A stretch of DNA of 64,000 nt from Bipolaris cookei. Lineage: Eukaryota > Ascomycota > Dothideomycetes > Pleosporales > Pleosporaceae. Of the stretch, positions 1 to 10,958 are shown one piece after another (the stretch's first letter is position 1; each line of letters starts with the position of its first letter). The DNA lies in NCBI GenBank assembly GCA_002286855.1, contig NRSV01000080.1, forward strand, positions 1 to 64,000. The letters are read 5' to 3'. The position numbers and the translations under genes were made by a program. The notes beneath the pieces were generated by a model. The model worked only from the letters and a program-made list of their open reading frames with translations. It ran no database searches and was not told the DNA's origin.

Positions 1-1092
1 ACAGGCTCAGACAAACCAGGAAGAACAAAGAAGATCCAGCCAGGCAATCGTGAGTGGGTTACGCTGATACAAGGCGTTGGCGCAACAGGCACGCGTATCC
101 CAGCGTTTCTCATCTTCGCAGGGAAGGTTCTGATCTCTACCTGGTTCACGAAGGATCTGCCACGCGACTGGATAATCCAAGTCAGTCCTACTGGCTGGAC
201 GAATAACGATCTAGCGCTTGACTGGCTTCGTCACTTCGATTCCCATGCGCGCCCTATGGGGACGCATAGGCTGCTCATTATTGACGGCCATGAGAGCCAC
301 TGCTCGGTAGCTTTCCGAGATCTCTGCGAAGAGAAGAAGATGATTCTTCTCTGTATGCCTCCCCACTCGTCGCACCTCTTACAGCCTCTTGATGTGGGCT
401 GCTTCTCGCCGTTGAAGCGCGCGTATGGTGATGCTATCTCGGTCTTGGCACGCAATCGTATCCACCATATCAGCAAAGAAACCTTCCTCCCAGCGTTCAA
501 AAAGGCCTATTATAAGGCTATTACACCAGGTAATATCCGCGGAGGATTTCTAGGTGCTGGGCTTACGCCACACGATTATCACGTTGTTTTATCACAGCTT
601 AACGTCGTGCTGCGTACGCCGACTCCACCAGCGCAAGAGACTCCTACCTGGGAGCCGAAAACGCCGCGCAACGCGCGCAAAATGGAGGCGCAGGCTACGC
701 TTATTCGAAACCGCATGCAAATCCAGCAAGGGTCTCCTACAACTTCTCTTAAGGAGCAGATGCAGCAGTTGAGTAAGGGAGCTCAGCAGATAGCTCATAA
801 TATGGTGCTTATGCACGAGAAACTTGATCGCCTTGAAGCTACGATTAGTGATGTAACAAAGCGAAAAACTCGCAAGAGGCGCTACGTACAGGCAGAGGGG
901 TCCCAGACAGTTGGTCAGATAGCTGATCAGATCGCTGAGGCAGAGGGTGGCAGGTGTAATGAGGGTGCAACGCCTGCGAAGAGGGTGCGCAGTGAACGGC
1001 GCTGCGGACGTTGCAGCCAAATTGGACACAACTCTCGCACCTGCCAAGTAGAATTAGAGGATATAGAGGATAGCGATGCGTATGAAGAATAA
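1..1092 (+). CDS. pogo/Fot1-type DDE transposase, 3' part
   Basis: The reading frame is open from base 1, so the gene starts left of the window. About 363 residues are visible. Early residues match the central part of fungal pogo-type transposases (tryptophan-rich stretch with GWTNND), followed by the catalytic segment with IIDGHESH (second Asp) and the PPHSSHLLQPLDVG block (third acidic residue, here Asp). The first catalytic Asp must lie upstream. The C-terminal tail carries a basic patch and a CCHC zinc knuckle, C-x2-C-x4-H-x4-C, close to the end. The family cuts and pastes DNA at TA dinucleotides in the nucleus. No stop or frameshift is visible in the part present, so this copy looks younger than the one at 58.9-60.8 kb, and the two are clearly different families by sequence. 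Whether it is still active cannot be told from a fragment. Confidence 0.92.
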   Translation, partial: TGSDKPGRTKKIQPGNREWVTLIQGVGATGTRIPAFLIFAGKVLISTWFTKDLPRDWIIQVSPTGWTNNDLALDWLRHFDSHARPMGTHRLLIIDGHESHCSVAFRDLCEEKKMILLCMPPHSSHLLQPLDVGCFSPLKRAYGDAISVLARNRIHHISKETFLPAFKKAYYKAITPGNIRGGFLGAGLTPHDYHVVLSQLNVVLRTPTPPAQETPTWEPKTPRNARKMEAQATLIRNRMQIQQGSPTTSLKEQMQQLSKGAQQIAHNMVLMHEKLDRLEATISDVTKRKTRKRRYVQAEGSQTVGQIADQIAEAEGGRCNEGATPAKRVRSERRCGRCSQIGHNSRTCQVELEDIEDSDAYEE

Positions 1093-1906
1093 TATCTTGT
1101 TCTACTTAATAAGAAATACTATAGTGGTATTGCGTGATATTGTTACGAAGGTGGGGTAGGGTAAGAAAGCTGCCGGTTCGGTGGGGCTGCCGGTTCGGTG
1201 GTGAAACACGTTACACAAAATGGCAGTATTGAAATAATGTCGGTTGTCTTTGGTGCATGGAATTGGAAATATAGTGGGGTGTTGGTAGGAGACATTTAGA
1301 CCTAGTTTTATGTACGGAATCCAGTGCCTACACATCATATATCACTCACCTTTCCAAGAAACAATAATCAGACACGCTACATGTGAAATAAATGTGCATC
1401 CATTCAGGCAATATATTACTCACGAGTAATGCTTAGGGTGCAACACCGTATATAGAGGTATTTCATACGGTGGAGAGATTTTCCAGGGGAACATAAAGAC
1501 AATCAACAGTGTCTAATCTGTTACGCTCGAAGCAATATCGTGGCTTGTAGCATATTCAGACTTCTTCAATAGGAAGTAGTACATAGTATCACTGCTCGTA
1601 TTTGATCGAGTTGCAGAGCAAAAGAATAAAAAGGGGTGTCAAGGGAAGTGGGATTTATAGTTAACCTCCCCGAATCTGTTCAAGAATGTGTCTTATAACA
1701 TAAATTAAGTTAACATAGACAATTGTGAGTGTTTTTCTTCTCTCCAGTGAACTCATGCATTCAAATGGGAAAAGGGTATACAATGACAAAGACACATCAG
1801 TCAAGGCAACATCATATACACACCAAATAGTCAAGAAACACAAAAATGATATATCAACATTAGAAAAAACCGTCCATGCAATTAATTCACCCCCCACTAC
1901 AATCCA
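1093..1906. other. 3' flank of the transposon, then non-coding
   Basis: This stretch should contain the right end of the transposon. I could not fix the terminal repeat because the left end is outside the window. It holds the 16-base direct repeat listed separately. The rest, roughly 1300-1900, is AT-rich with only short chance reading frames. Confidence 0.5.
1169..1201. repeat. tandem 16-base direct repeat, 17-base period
   Basis: The 16-mer GCTGCCGGTTCGGTGG occurs at 1169-1184 and again at 1186-1201, separated by one G. It lies 77 bases after the transposase stop codon. Short subterminal direct repeats near transposon ends often bind the transposase, which would fit here, but that is inference. 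Confidence 0.8.
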
Positions 1907-2278
1907 TCAAAAGAGGGGAAGATGTTTCTTCGGGGCCTTAGATTCCAAAGTTCGAGGCACCCATGGCTTCGCATAAGGCATGAATGTAGCGCCATTCCAT
2001 ACATAGAGCACTCCCCAAAGCATAAAGGGACACGGCGGTGCCTGGCAGGATGACTTGACATAGCAATGACCGTTGAACATAAAGCGCATACCGTCTTCCT
2101 AAAATGGGGCTTGCAAGGGCATGCCCGGCAACGCTACGTACGTGATGCCATTCCAAGAGTAGAAATAACCCTCATGCTTATATGCGTCTCGCACACCTTG
2201 GTAACGTAGTATCTTGGTGCAACATGCAGCTGGGCATAAAACACAGACACCCTCATTTACCAGAATTCCGCGTGTGCA
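1907..2278 (-). pseudogene. relic of a repeat protein, 26-codon period
   Basis: On the minus strand a frame is open from 2278 to a TGA at 1909-1907, interrupted once by a TAG at 2101-2099. It contains three similar units with an Asn-Gly core: YSWNGITY, FMFNGHCY and YVWNGATF. The AAT-GGY/AAC-GGT core codons sit at 2147-2152, 2069-2074 and 1991-1996, exactly 78 bases (26 codons) apart. The first part is cysteine-rich. No start codon or signal peptide is visible, and the upstream side is closed by a TGA. A second frame is also open from 2156 to 1938, so the coding frame is not certain. I do not recognise the family. It lies between the Pho85-type gene's 3' end and the transposon. The periodicity is seen directly; that it was once a protein is inference. 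Confidence 0.35.
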
Positions 2279-2335
2279 TCAAGGTGCTAACTGATATTCA
2301 TACGGATTCATGATGTCTAGGAGTACGCGTTGCTG

Positions 2336-3385
2336 CTAGTAGGCGTTTTGAGGCACTTGATAGCTGCCACCCATCTGGGCCTGCTGTGCCTGAGCATGTG
2401 CCTGAGCTTGCATATGGGCGACTTCTTGTTGCCGCTGTGGCAAGTCGTTGAACCATGGATGCTGAAGGGCATTCGCGGCAGATATGCGCATCTCTGGCCG
2501 GAGCTGAAGCATGCTGTTGAGAAGGTTAAGACCGACTTGGTCGACTTGTGGCAGGATAAGGCGCAGATCCTGGGTGTGGTAGACGGGAAAGTTGTTCTTG
2601 TACTCAGGCAGCTGTGAAATTCCTGGCCATGAACGCTCAGACGGCGTGCCCATTAGTCGGAAGATCTTTTGGACCTGATCTTCGTTGGTAGTTCCCGGGA
2701 AGAGGGGTCGGCCCGTATACATTTCAGCCATGATGCAGCCTGCCGACCAGATGTCGATGCTGGTGTTGTAGGTACGGCTGCCGAGCAGGACATCAGGAGC
2801 GCGGTACCATAGAGTCACGACTTCGTTGGAAAAGGTATTGACCGGAATTCCAAAAGCGCGGGCAAGACCAAAATCGGCCAGCTTCAACTGTCCGCGGTTG
2901 TTGATGAGCAGGTTCTGGGGCTTCAGATCGCGGTGGAGAACGCGGGCCTCGTGGCAAAAGGCGATTCCTTTGAGCAGCTGGTACATGAACGACTTGATAG
3001 TGGCTGGATCGAGAGCACCTCGGTCACCGCGCGAGTCCATGTACCTCTTAAGATCCTTGTCCATGAATTCAAAGACGAGCATGAGCTTGTTCTCGGTGTG
3101 TATGACATCGTGCAGCAGGACAATATTCTCGTGGCGCAGCTCCTTCATGAGGGAGATTTCGCGAATAGCCGTCGAGGGCGTACCCTCCTCCGAGTCGAGG
3201 TGAATCTCCTTGAGGGCGACGAGTTCGCCCGTCTGGCGGTTGCGGCCTTTGAAGACCTGAGCGAGTTAGCAAAGGCGTTCGAGAGCGCGGGGATGCATGG
3301 CACAGTGGCAACCTACCGTAGCATATGTGCCCTCTCCGAGCTTCTCGAGCTGCTGGAAAGAGCTGGGGTGTCTTCGATTATCCAT
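2336..3385 (-). CDS. PHO85: Pho85-type cyclin-dependent kinase
   Basis: Two exons, 3385-3317 and 3256-2336, with a 60-base GTAGGT...CAG intron, give 329 residues. The glycine loop GEGTYATV spans the intron. Lys39 is the ATP lysine, the cyclin-binding helix PSTAIRE is at 50-56, HRDLKPQN carries Asp133, DFG carries Asp151, and the activation segment and APDVLLG block follow. The kinase works with Pcl-type cyclins in phosphate, glycogen and cell-cycle signalling in yeast; Aspergillus PhoA/PhoB are relatives. The tail after about residue 300 is rich in Gln, Ala and His. The start is the first in-frame ATG. The frame stays open upstream to about 3796, but without another ATG, so that part is taken as leader. 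Family assignment is very secure; the exact biological role in this fungus is inferred. Confidence 0.95.
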
Positions 3386-4069
3386 AGTAGGCACGATGGG
3401 CGCAGTGTCGCCGTTGGCGTCACCGTCGCCGAGGTTGCGGACGCTGATGGACGAGTCTGTGCGGTGCGGGGGGACCAGAGTGCCTGCGTGGACGGGGTGG
3501 AGGCTGCCCGGAGGCGCTCGCGATGTAAACTTGGGATCCCAGAGGATGGCCGAGGCCGTTGTCAGTTGGCTGGCAATGCGCAGTGGCGATGAAGAGCGAG
3601 AGGAGCGGGCAGCGTCGGGGGCTGGGGCTGGAGGCGCCGTCTTGACAGTGTGCAGCGGGTGTGGGGAAAAAAAGAAGAGAGGACGCGGATAAGGATGAGC
3701 GGCGAGGGCTGCTAAAGAAGGGCCGGAAGACGATAACAACAGCGAGGGGAATTCGTCTTTACTATTGGAATACAGTGACACGACTCGATGCAGCAAACGC
3801 GACGGGGGGACTGGTGGGGCACAGAGGGCACAGAGAATATACAGCCGCTGAAGAGGGCGCCTACTCGGCCTCTCAACTGCCGCCTCTCCATCACCATTAC
3901 TTCAACACCATCGTCAGGACCGGCGGTAAGCTATTATTGTCTCTGCGAATGGCCGACCCAAATAACACAGTACTTCACATCATAATGCTATTCGTTATTG
4001 GCATGTATCCACCGTTGGGGCAGATCAAACACTCTCATTGCCACGTGACTCGTCAACATTACCCTCAAT
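3386..4069. other. promoter of the Pho85-type gene and 3' flank of the DUF2264 gene
   Basis: Both flanking genes are on the minus strand. The part next to 3385 is GC-rich and fits the 5' leader of the kinase gene. No separate gene, tRNA or repeat was seen. Confidence 0.5.
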
Positions 4070-6126
4070 CTACTGCACCCCAATCTTGCTCTTCACCCAC
4101 TCAGGCACCGCTGGTTGCTTCTCCCAGCCTGCCTTCCAGCTCTCCCTCCACCCTTCCTTGCTCGCTGGCATCGCAAACACAGCAGTGACAAACCACACCG
4201 TCTCGCCCTGTTTGATATCTTTTTGCACAATCGGCAGCACAGTCCTACTCTCGACAAGATTCGAGTTGGCGTCTGACAAAATAACACTGCCTTGTCTGTC
4301 CTGCTGGTGAAGATCCACTATGCCTACAGCGCCCGTACGAGGTGAGGCTGCAAAAGCAGACGTCACATCTGAAGCACCGCCCTCTGGTATCGAAGCATCA
4401 AGTGTGCGAAGCGTGCCGTTCCATTCAGTCAAAAGACGACCATCAGATTCTCTCGCACCATAGACAGCCCATGCTCCCTCTGCACTCTTGATATTCCGCC
4501 CCGATGTCACTCGATGCACCCTCAAATGCCAGTTTGGTGTCTCTTCGGCAGGCGGGATCAAATACGTCGAAACCTCAACATCGGCCCAAGGCTTCATGCT
4601 GCTAACCAACACCGGCACCCCGTCTATGTTTTCAATCTGGGAGTCTCCATTCAGTGCCCTCCTCATCTTCCACAGCTCCCCACCATCATCAGAAAAGGCA
4701 ATTTGTGACTCTGGCACGAATTGCTCCAGTTCTTGATAACCCGTCGACACTGAGTATGCAAAAGCCGCACTGTAGGCAAACTTGCCATACTTGGCGTTGC
4801 TGTTCTTAATGGCGTAGTGGCACGACTGACCGCTTGACAGCAGGAAGGTGTGGCCTCCAGACCGGCACACAATCTGCCGAGGGTGTGGTAGGGGACGCAC
4901 CACACGTGTGTTGGAAAATGGATGCGGTTCCTCCTTTGCACTCCAGAACGGGTGAGATTCTGGCACGGCCAGACAGGCAAAGGCGAGCATACACCAATAA
5001 GGTGATTGAGGCGAGTTGTAGTTCTCAGCCAAGTAGTAGTTGGGGTATGAGTAGCCAACCGTGAGCATGCCGTTGGATTGGAAAATGTCGTGTTGGGTCG
5101 TCCACCACCGTAGGTTTCGTAGCCAGATACCTTTGACTACGCCCCAGCTAAGGGGCTCGGGCAGTTCGAGGTCAGCGAACGCAATGGCGCCCCAGAAGGC
5201 TACCATGGCCCAGCGGTATGTCAGTGAGCGACCAAACGTGATGGCGCGACCTTCCGGGTCGAAAAAGTGTACAAAGTCGAGAGCAAACATGCGTGCGCGC
5301 TTCTTGTACTCTTCAGTCTGCTCCGGGTCGATATCTGTAGCTAGTTTCGAGTAGAGAAGCTGTAGATACTGGATCGCAAAGGAGCTCGAGTAGTAATCCA
5401 TCTGACGATATGTATCGGGACCATCGTTCGACCAGCCATCGCCGCGGTAGTACGTATTCAACTGCTTGATATCCTTTTCCAGCTGTGATTTCGACCATTG
5501 AGCGCCGTTCCTTTCAAGTCCTAGGTTGGCGAAGACGCGGAACCAGAGCCTATCAAACGTCTCAACATCAATTGCAGTCACAAAATAGTCACCAACATGG
5601 GTATAAAAACAAAACAAACAATCGGGTTATCGTACCAGTTCGTATCCGGCATCTTCTTATCATTCATGCTCCCCAACCACGTCTCGACATTTTTCCTCTG
5701 CCGCTTCGTCAACGGCTCCCAAAACTCTTTATTTGCAACCGCCAGCGTAAACCCAATTGGACACGCCTCCACCATGCGCTGATCGGTATCTTCCATGTAG
5801 CCCCAGAACTCCGGGCTCTCAGGATCAGTCCCGGAAATCAGGCCTTGGACAAACTTGTTGGTAGCAGCGTACTTGCTGCCTCCGGCCAGCAGCGGCGCGA
5901 GACCCCATAGTGGACGCGCAAAGCCCTCGACTTGGGCACCTGTCTCGTCAAAGCGCGTGCCGGTGCTGCCTACCTTGATCAAAGCATTTTGCGGCGAGAA
6001 ACCGGGGATGAGGGGGTCTAGAAGAGATGCCACAGCGTTCACAACATCATTGCGTGACTTGAAGGGATTTGTGGAGAAAGGATGGAGGTCAAACGCCCGG
6101 TTATTGTTTGCCGTTGTGGCGCTCAT
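4070..6126 (-). CDS. DUF2264 domain protein
   Basis: Two exons, 6126-5636 and 5549-4070, joined across an 85-base intron (donor GTACGA, acceptor GATAG), give 656 residues. The junction restores the conserved stretch TNWLWFRVFANLGL, which supports the splice. Residues from about 25 to 400 match the DUF2264 family: an (alpha/alpha) barrel-like domain with blocks such as YRGDGWSNDGP, QMDYYSSSFAIQY, FGRSLTYRWA and WWTTQHDIF. The rest is beta-rich and ends at VKSKIGVQ. No signal peptide is visible. Bacterial relatives lie near glycan-degrading genes, so a role on carbohydrates is possible but unproven. The start ATG is followed by a polar N terminus. No nearby gene points to a specific substrate. 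Confidence 0.92.
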
Positions 6127-8284
6127 TGTTCCGTCGCTATTATTGTTTTTTTTCTCCGTACTCTACAGTACGAGGTGTAAAGACTAGGCACACGTGCTTT
6201 CCTTCTTCTTTTTTTCCGCTTTTGTGAGTGGCTGACACTTTTTGGTTCAAGGCCTAGACAGCTTGGGAGCTTTCTGCAAGAACGGGGAACCAAGGACAGC
6301 GGTGAGTTGTGCAAACGTGCGTTGGAACGAGGCTTTGGCAAAACAACCGCCCTTTGCACGGGTGCAAGAATGATGCGCTTGACTCGGATTCAAGTCGTCT
6401 AGTCTCCTTGGCTGTATCTAGGTAAGCTCACCGCAAGCTATGCTGATGTCACGTTGGCTGCCATGTAGGAAATGTACCCGCAATGCCCAGAAACAACCAA
6501 GACGGCAGAATATGCGAGCCGCGGATTGGGCGCGATAAGACAAGAAAGCTTGTTTTGGACGTACCTGTTAAATGGAGATATGTATGTGGCGTGCCGCAAC
6601 CAAATGACACGGTATTGCTTTCGTTGGGATTTGGGAGGAGGTTTATGTGAAACTGCGTTCAGAGAGCAGCAGCAGCAGTAATCATGTATTAACGACTTAC
6701 GTGGTACACGTAGGTTGGGAAGAGATAACCTCGGGAACCTCGCACGAACATTGTCACGAAGTGTACTCTTACTTTTGCCTAAACAGCCTGAAGAGCCCAT
6801 CGTTCCTGCTCCGAATGCGGCAAAGGCGGGGGGAGGGGGGGGAATCCAAGCCAATAAAACCACTTTTGCTGTTGAAGAGCCCCAAAAACCGTACAACACA
6901 GAGGACAAGCATACTTTTATTGGCTGCTGACGTGACACAGAGGTTGCTTACGATTACAAAAGCTTGGACATTGCTTCCGCATATGTATTTCATTCTTTTG
7001 TAGTAGTAATGATAGTGTCTATTCGACACACGTGCAATCTGCAAACTGACATCAATAGTAGCAATTCAAGAAAAAAACTTTCGTAGTAGCTAGACGCTCA
7101 GCTCTTCTTTTTTTCCTCCGACAGAACGCCTCTTTTCTCCACAATCCTTTCCCCCACCATGGAGAGATTGACGATATAATTCCCCACCATACATAACAGT
7201 CACAGTTCTCACGCATTCAACCCCACACTATACTCTGCGTGGCGACGAACGCATCACGTGTCGGCGTGATCGCGCAGCGTTCGTCGCTCCAATACGCGGA
7301 TTAATATGCACAAAGGAACCGTAGCGTCTTCTGCAAGCGGGGGGTTCAGGTTTGAGCACCTCGAACACGACAAGGGGGGAGCGGGACACGGCCACTTCAA
7401 CCCCAGCCTTTGAGATTAGTGGGGAATCTTTCCCCCCGGATTGTCTTTTCCACTAGTAGTAGAGGTGCAGCAACATCTTGGCATTCAGCGTCCGATGATT
7501 AGTAGTAGTCTGATTCCGCGAGCCACCCATCCACCCGGTTGTGTGTGTGAGTGGGCAGAGGAAGGGGAGTGCAGTATGGGGGTCTTGGCGGGTTCCAAGA
7601 CGGACATTCACTTCCTCCACTAATCCCACTGCAAGCTTTCCACCGTGCCAAGAGCTAAGGATCACCGTGCGTCCTCAATTTGGAGGAATTGCACGGCAAC
7701 TCGATGATGCTTAAGCTTATTCGCCCAGACGACACCAATGCAGCTTTAGTCCCTCGCCTTGCCTACTCGGTCTCTAGGTTGGAGGGAGGATATGGGATAT
7801 CGGTTAGAAGGGAGCGTGGAGGCGTCGCTTGGATTGGACCACCATGAGATCTGGTCCTGGGGGAGGGACCAGCAGTCTGGGGTTCCTACAGTTAGTCTGG
7901 GGTTTGTGCCCTATGGAGTAACGGGCGCGCCCCCCCTCCTTCCAAGAGGAAGGATTTCTGCACAAAGCCCGCGGCATCTTGCAACGCTGTTTTTACCCCG
8001 GTGTTGAGGAGCGAGCTAATGATGCCAGGATAGCGCATGGACCGCATATTCTGTGCTGGTTTATATAGTGAGGCCATGCACACATCTCACCGGGGGTTTT
8101 CTTGATCGTTCACCCTGTGCTGTGGAGACTTTGCTGATCTCCTCTTGACCTCTTGCCGGTCTCGTTTGCGTTGAACGTCTTGGGTCAGGATAGAGTGTGG
8201 GTTGATAAGATCGAGACGTCTATATTACTATCTGCCTTGATCGACGACTGTTGCACACCACCACCATCTATCCATCTATTCATC
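6127..8284. other. 2.2-kb divergent intergenic region
   Basis: It separates the minus-strand DUF2264 gene from the plus-strand transporter, so both promoters lie here. Short frames (for example minus 6938-6438) have no recognisable features. Near the transporter are three evenly spaced CTGGGG sites (listed separately) and a TATATA at 8062-8067, about 220 bases before the ATG. No RNA gene was seen. Confidence 0.5.
7857..7902 (+). promoter_or_regulatory. three CreA/Mig1-like sites, 20-base spacing
   Basis: CTGGGG occurs at 7857-7862, 7877-7882 and 7897-7902, exactly 20 bases apart, 380-430 bases upstream of the sugar-transporter ATG. Each fits the CreA consensus SYGGRG for carbon catabolite repression. 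Binding is inferred; the spacing is seen. Confidence 0.35.
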
Positions 8285-10035
8285 ATGGATCCCTCCGACA
8301 CTCCCCCATCGGCGGGCGCCAAGTTCATCCGCATGATTGTCAAGAACGACTCCATCAAGTCTGATCCCCATCAAATCTATGGATGGCGTGCCTTTGCCAT
8401 GGCGGGCTCGGCCTGCTTCGGTGGCATGTTGTTTGGTTTTGATATCGGAACAATTGGCGGTGTGCTTGAACTAAAGGAGTTCCAAGAGTAAGTTGCCATC
8501 CTCGATAACATTCACTTTCTTGGTGCCGTTGAAAAGGCTAACATGGATGAATAGAAAGTACAAGATTGAGGGTCTCGACAAGGTCGGCAAGGCCAACTTG
8601 AGCGCCAACATTGCTTCGACCCTCCAAGCTGGATGTTTCATCGGTTGCTTCATCGCCTCCTGGGCCGCCGACCGCTGGGGTCGTAAGTTTGCACTCCAAG
8701 CAGCTGGTCTCATCACCATTGTCGGTTGCGTAATTCAAGCCGTTGCCTCGGGTTCTCTCGCAGCCATGTATGTCGGTCGCTTCGTCGCTGGTGTCGGTGT
8801 CGGGGGCGCATCCATGGTCGTCCCTCTATACATTTCTGAAAACGCTCCCCGTGGTATCCGTGGAGGTCTCACCGGTCTCTACCAACTCTTCATTGCCACT
8901 GGAATCTCGCTCGCCTTCTGGGTAAACTACGGATCACTCCTGCACCTCTCCGGCGGCGCCCAAGTCTACATTGTTCCGCTCGCCATGCAAGCACTTCCCG
9001 CCGTTCTCCTAGTCGTCTGCATGGCCATGAACAAAGAATCCCCCCGTTTTCTCGCCAAGCAAGATAAGTGGGAACAAGCCACCAACGTCCTGGCACGCGT
9101 CCGCAACCTACCTCTTTCGCACCCTTATGTCCAAGACGAAATCAAAGACATTTCCGATCAGCTTGAGCACGAGCGCATGCTGATTGCCGGAGCAAGCATG
9201 AAAGATCTTCTCAAGGAAATGTTTACCATCCCCGGTAACCGCAAACGCGCTCTCGTCTCCATTGGTCTCATGGTCTGCCAGCAGATGACGGGCACAAACG
9301 CAATCAACTACTATGCCCCGCAAATCTTCAAGGCGCTTGGTCTCGAGGGTAACGAGAATAAGCTATTCGCTACGGGAATCTACGGTATTGTCAAGATGGT
9401 CGGATGTCTCGCTTTCCTTATCTTCGCTGCTGACTCGCTTGGTCGCCGTCGCTCGCTTCTCTGGACTTCGATTGCTCAGGGTCTGGCCATGTTCTACATT
9501 GGTCTCTACATGCGCATCGACCCGCCTGTCGCCGGTCAGTCTGTTCCTGGAGCTGGATACTTTGCGCTTGTCTGCGTCTTCCTTTACGCCTGCTTCTTCC
9601 AGTTCGGTTGGGGCCCCGTGTGCTGGATCTATGTTTCTGAGATCCCTACTGCTCGTCTTCGATCGCTCAATGTCGCTATTGCTGCGGCTGTCCAATGGCT
9701 GTTCAACTTTGTTGTTGCTCGTGCTACGCCTAACATGATTGCTACCATGGGCGAGGGTGGCTATGGGTACGTTTTTCCCTTCTGGCATTACAAATTATTC
9801 CTGTGCTAACCCGATTGTCAGATGCTTCCTTCTCTACGGATCTTTCTGCTTCAGCATGTTCCTCTTCGTGTGGTTCTTTGTGCCTGAGACCAAGGGATTA
9901 TCGCTCGAGAAGATGGACGACTTGTTTGGTGTTACGGAGCTGGTCAAGAACATGCAGGCCGATGGCGAGCGCCACATGCGTAGCTCGATGGACAAGAGCT
10001 CTGCGATTGTCCAAGAAGAGAAGGTCCAGCGATAA
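8285..10035 (+). CDS. MFS sugar-type transporter, 12 helices
   Basis: Three exons, 8285-8487, 8555-9766 and 9822-10035, with GTAAGT and GTACGT donors, give 542 residues. The protein is a member of the sugar porter family of the major facilitator superfamily in the plasma membrane. Visible signatures are FGFDIGTIGG in helix 1, the DRWGRK loop between helices 2 and 3, GRFVAGVGVG in helix 4, KESPRFL before the central loop, QQMTGTNAINYYAP in helix 7, and PETKGLSLE after helix 12. The QQ-x-G-x-N-x-x-x-YY motif is typical of sugar and quinate carriers. Substrate cannot be named from sequence; hexose, disaccharide or quinate are all possible. The C-terminal 70 residues are charged and cytosolic. 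The upstream CTGGGG triplet suggests glucose repression. Confidence 0.95.
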
Positions 10036-10427
10036 ACGGATGGACGTATGATTTATGTTTAATGAGTGTTTCGAGTTTAAAGCATTGTTTAGTTAGTGCT
10101 GTTTGGCATAAGGATTTAACAATCAAGTTATTAGCTTCGTGCTACTCCTTGCAAAAAACAGCTCCATGCTTATTGAGTACCTCATGACTTCTTGTTGATG
10201 TGCTTCAGAGACTCACGGTAGGCCAAAAACACAGAGTGAAGATTGCAAAAAAGAAATAATATGTTGGAAGTGTGCTCAAGTACGCTTTAACGATACAAGC
10301 TAGATGATGAACTCAGCTCAACATCATGTTCAAAATATAACAAAAACTCATCAACGCCGAATACGTCATCCTAGAGAGACAGCATCAAGGGCATCCGTAC
10401 CCGAGGTGAAAAATGTGCAAGCAGCGC
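10036..10427. other. convergent 3' flanks
   Basis: The transporter and the RPEL gene end towards each other here. The sequence is AT-rich, as expected for two 3' untranslated regions. Nothing else was seen. Confidence 0.5.
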
Positions 10428-10958
10428 TTAAGCAATCTCCTTGACGGGATTCTCGTCCTCGTCAAGAATGCCCTTCTTGACCAGCTCTTCCGGACTTGGC
10501 CTATTCTGGAGGCCCTTCTCTAGGCTGTCAGCCCGCATGTGCATTTCGAGTTCCTTCTGGTGACCCTGGAGGGCAGGCGCTGCTGTCGAGTTGGGCAAGA
10601 TGTTGCGGTCGACGAGCTCGGCTCGTTCGGGACGGGCGTTGAGGCCGCGCTTGAGGTTGTCTGTTGCGCGCTGTCGCTCGAGTTCAAGGGCTTTGGCTTG
10701 GAGGGCGCTGTAGAGCAGGCGCATGTTAGCTATTATGTCAAAGCGCAATTGAGCTTGGCGTAGAATAGTGGGCATCTAGGTGCAGATGCGGAGAGAGGCT
10801 TACGGAGCTGTCGTGGTATCCAGCAGAATGTGCCTATTCTTGAGGTCCTGGGGTTCGGGACGGTGCTGCAGGTGCTTCTCCAAACTGTTACGTCGTTCTG
10901 AGGAGCGAACAGGCGAGATGGACGTCTCGTCGATAAAGTCGGTGTTCTCGGATGCCAT
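10428..10958 (-). CDS. three-repeat RPEL protein
   Basis: Exons 10958-10804 and 10707-10428, with a 96-base intron (donor GTAAGC, acceptor CTACAG), give 144 residues. The splice was chosen because the nearer acceptor at 10776 leads to an early stop, while this one joins frames cleanly. The product is almost entirely three RPEL motifs: RPEPQDL, RPERAEL and RPSPEEL, with the Arg-Pro pairs at residues 33, 77 and 121, exactly 44 apart. In animals RPEL motifs bind monomeric G-actin (MRTF, Phactr); the function in fungi is not established. There is no other domain, no membrane segment and no signal peptide. The N terminus is acidic and Ser-rich. It lies tail-to-tail with the transporter and downstream of the opsin on the same strand, but 1.2 kb apart. 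Confidence 0.82.

Noticed and set aside
2933..3592. 219-codon plus-strand frame across the Pho85-type gene
   Set aside because: Antisense to the kinase and across its intron; no family signal.
6438..6938. 166-codon minus-strand frame between DUF2264 and transporter
   Set aside because: Odd composition, no domain, no conserved-looking motif; probably chance.
10428..10775. RPEL gene start at an ATG at 10775
   Set aside because: This would drop the first RPEL motif; the splice from 10804 to 10707 keeps all three motifs evenly spaced.
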